Assembly: GCA_015662065.1 (NCBI GenBank) | Contig: DQUX01000244.1 | Coordinates: 1-5,974 of the forward strand | DNA from: Anaerolineales bacterium | Lineage (GTDB): Bacteria; Chloroflexota; Anaerolineae; B4-G1; DUEL01 | Length of the DNA: 5,974 bases | Reading direction: 5' to 3' | In this document: positions 5,970 through 5,974 of the stretch, piece after piece | Layout: each line of letters opens with the position of its first letter | Numbering within the stretch: position 1 is the first letter of the stretch | Translations under genes and position numbers: made by a program | The notes under the pieces: model-generated | Database searches by the model: none | What the model saw: the letters and a program-made list of their open reading frames with translations, nothing else | What the model was told of the DNA's origin: nothing

Positions 5970-5974
5970 GCACC

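Overview
The window is a compact, GC-rich bacterial locus with every gene on the minus strand. Read in the direction of transcription (right to left) it holds an M42-family metallo-aminopeptidase (5884-4820), then four F1 ATP synthase genes in the classical order atpA (alpha, 4714-3050), atpG (gamma, 3045-2143), atpD (beta, 2072-672) and atpC (epsilon, 647-207). A non-coding tail (206-1) follows, filled by a hairpin-rich direct repeat. No RNA gene, insertion sequence or CRISPR array was found.

The F-type assignment is secure. Alpha and beta carry Walker A motifs (GDRQTGKT and GGAGVGKT), the arginine-finger segment SVSRVGG and the GER catalytic loop. Gamma has SDRGLCGAYN and its long N- and C-terminal helices. 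Epsilon has its beta-sandwich followed by an I(L)DxxRA-type ATP-binding motif. The GC-rich, F1-only cluster and the general look of the proteins resemble thermophilic Chloroflexota (Anaerolineae-like), but this lineage is an inference from memory and not proven here.

A good sigma70-type promoter lies upstream of the peptidase (TGGACA, 17 bp, TATCAT at 5969-5941). No convincing separate promoter was seen for the ATP synthase genes, so the five genes may be co-transcribed. The 105-bp gap before atpA holds a degenerate 7-bp-period repeat. A GC-rich hairpin followed by ATTTT, 43 nt past atpC, is a plausible end of the transcript.

Alpha, beta, gamma and epsilon together can build the catalytic head and central stalk, but the delta subunit (atpH) and the membrane sector (atpB, atpE, atpF) are not here. 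The sequence upstream of atpA is a peptidase gene, so the ATP synthase genes are split between at least two loci. Points for a second look are the four-hairpin repeat array with compensatory stem changes, the enlarged alpha-subunit loop, the EELSEED variant in beta, the heptamer repeat before atpA, and the split operon. I did not find a clearly new multi-gene system; the least explained element is the hairpin repeat array at the left edge.
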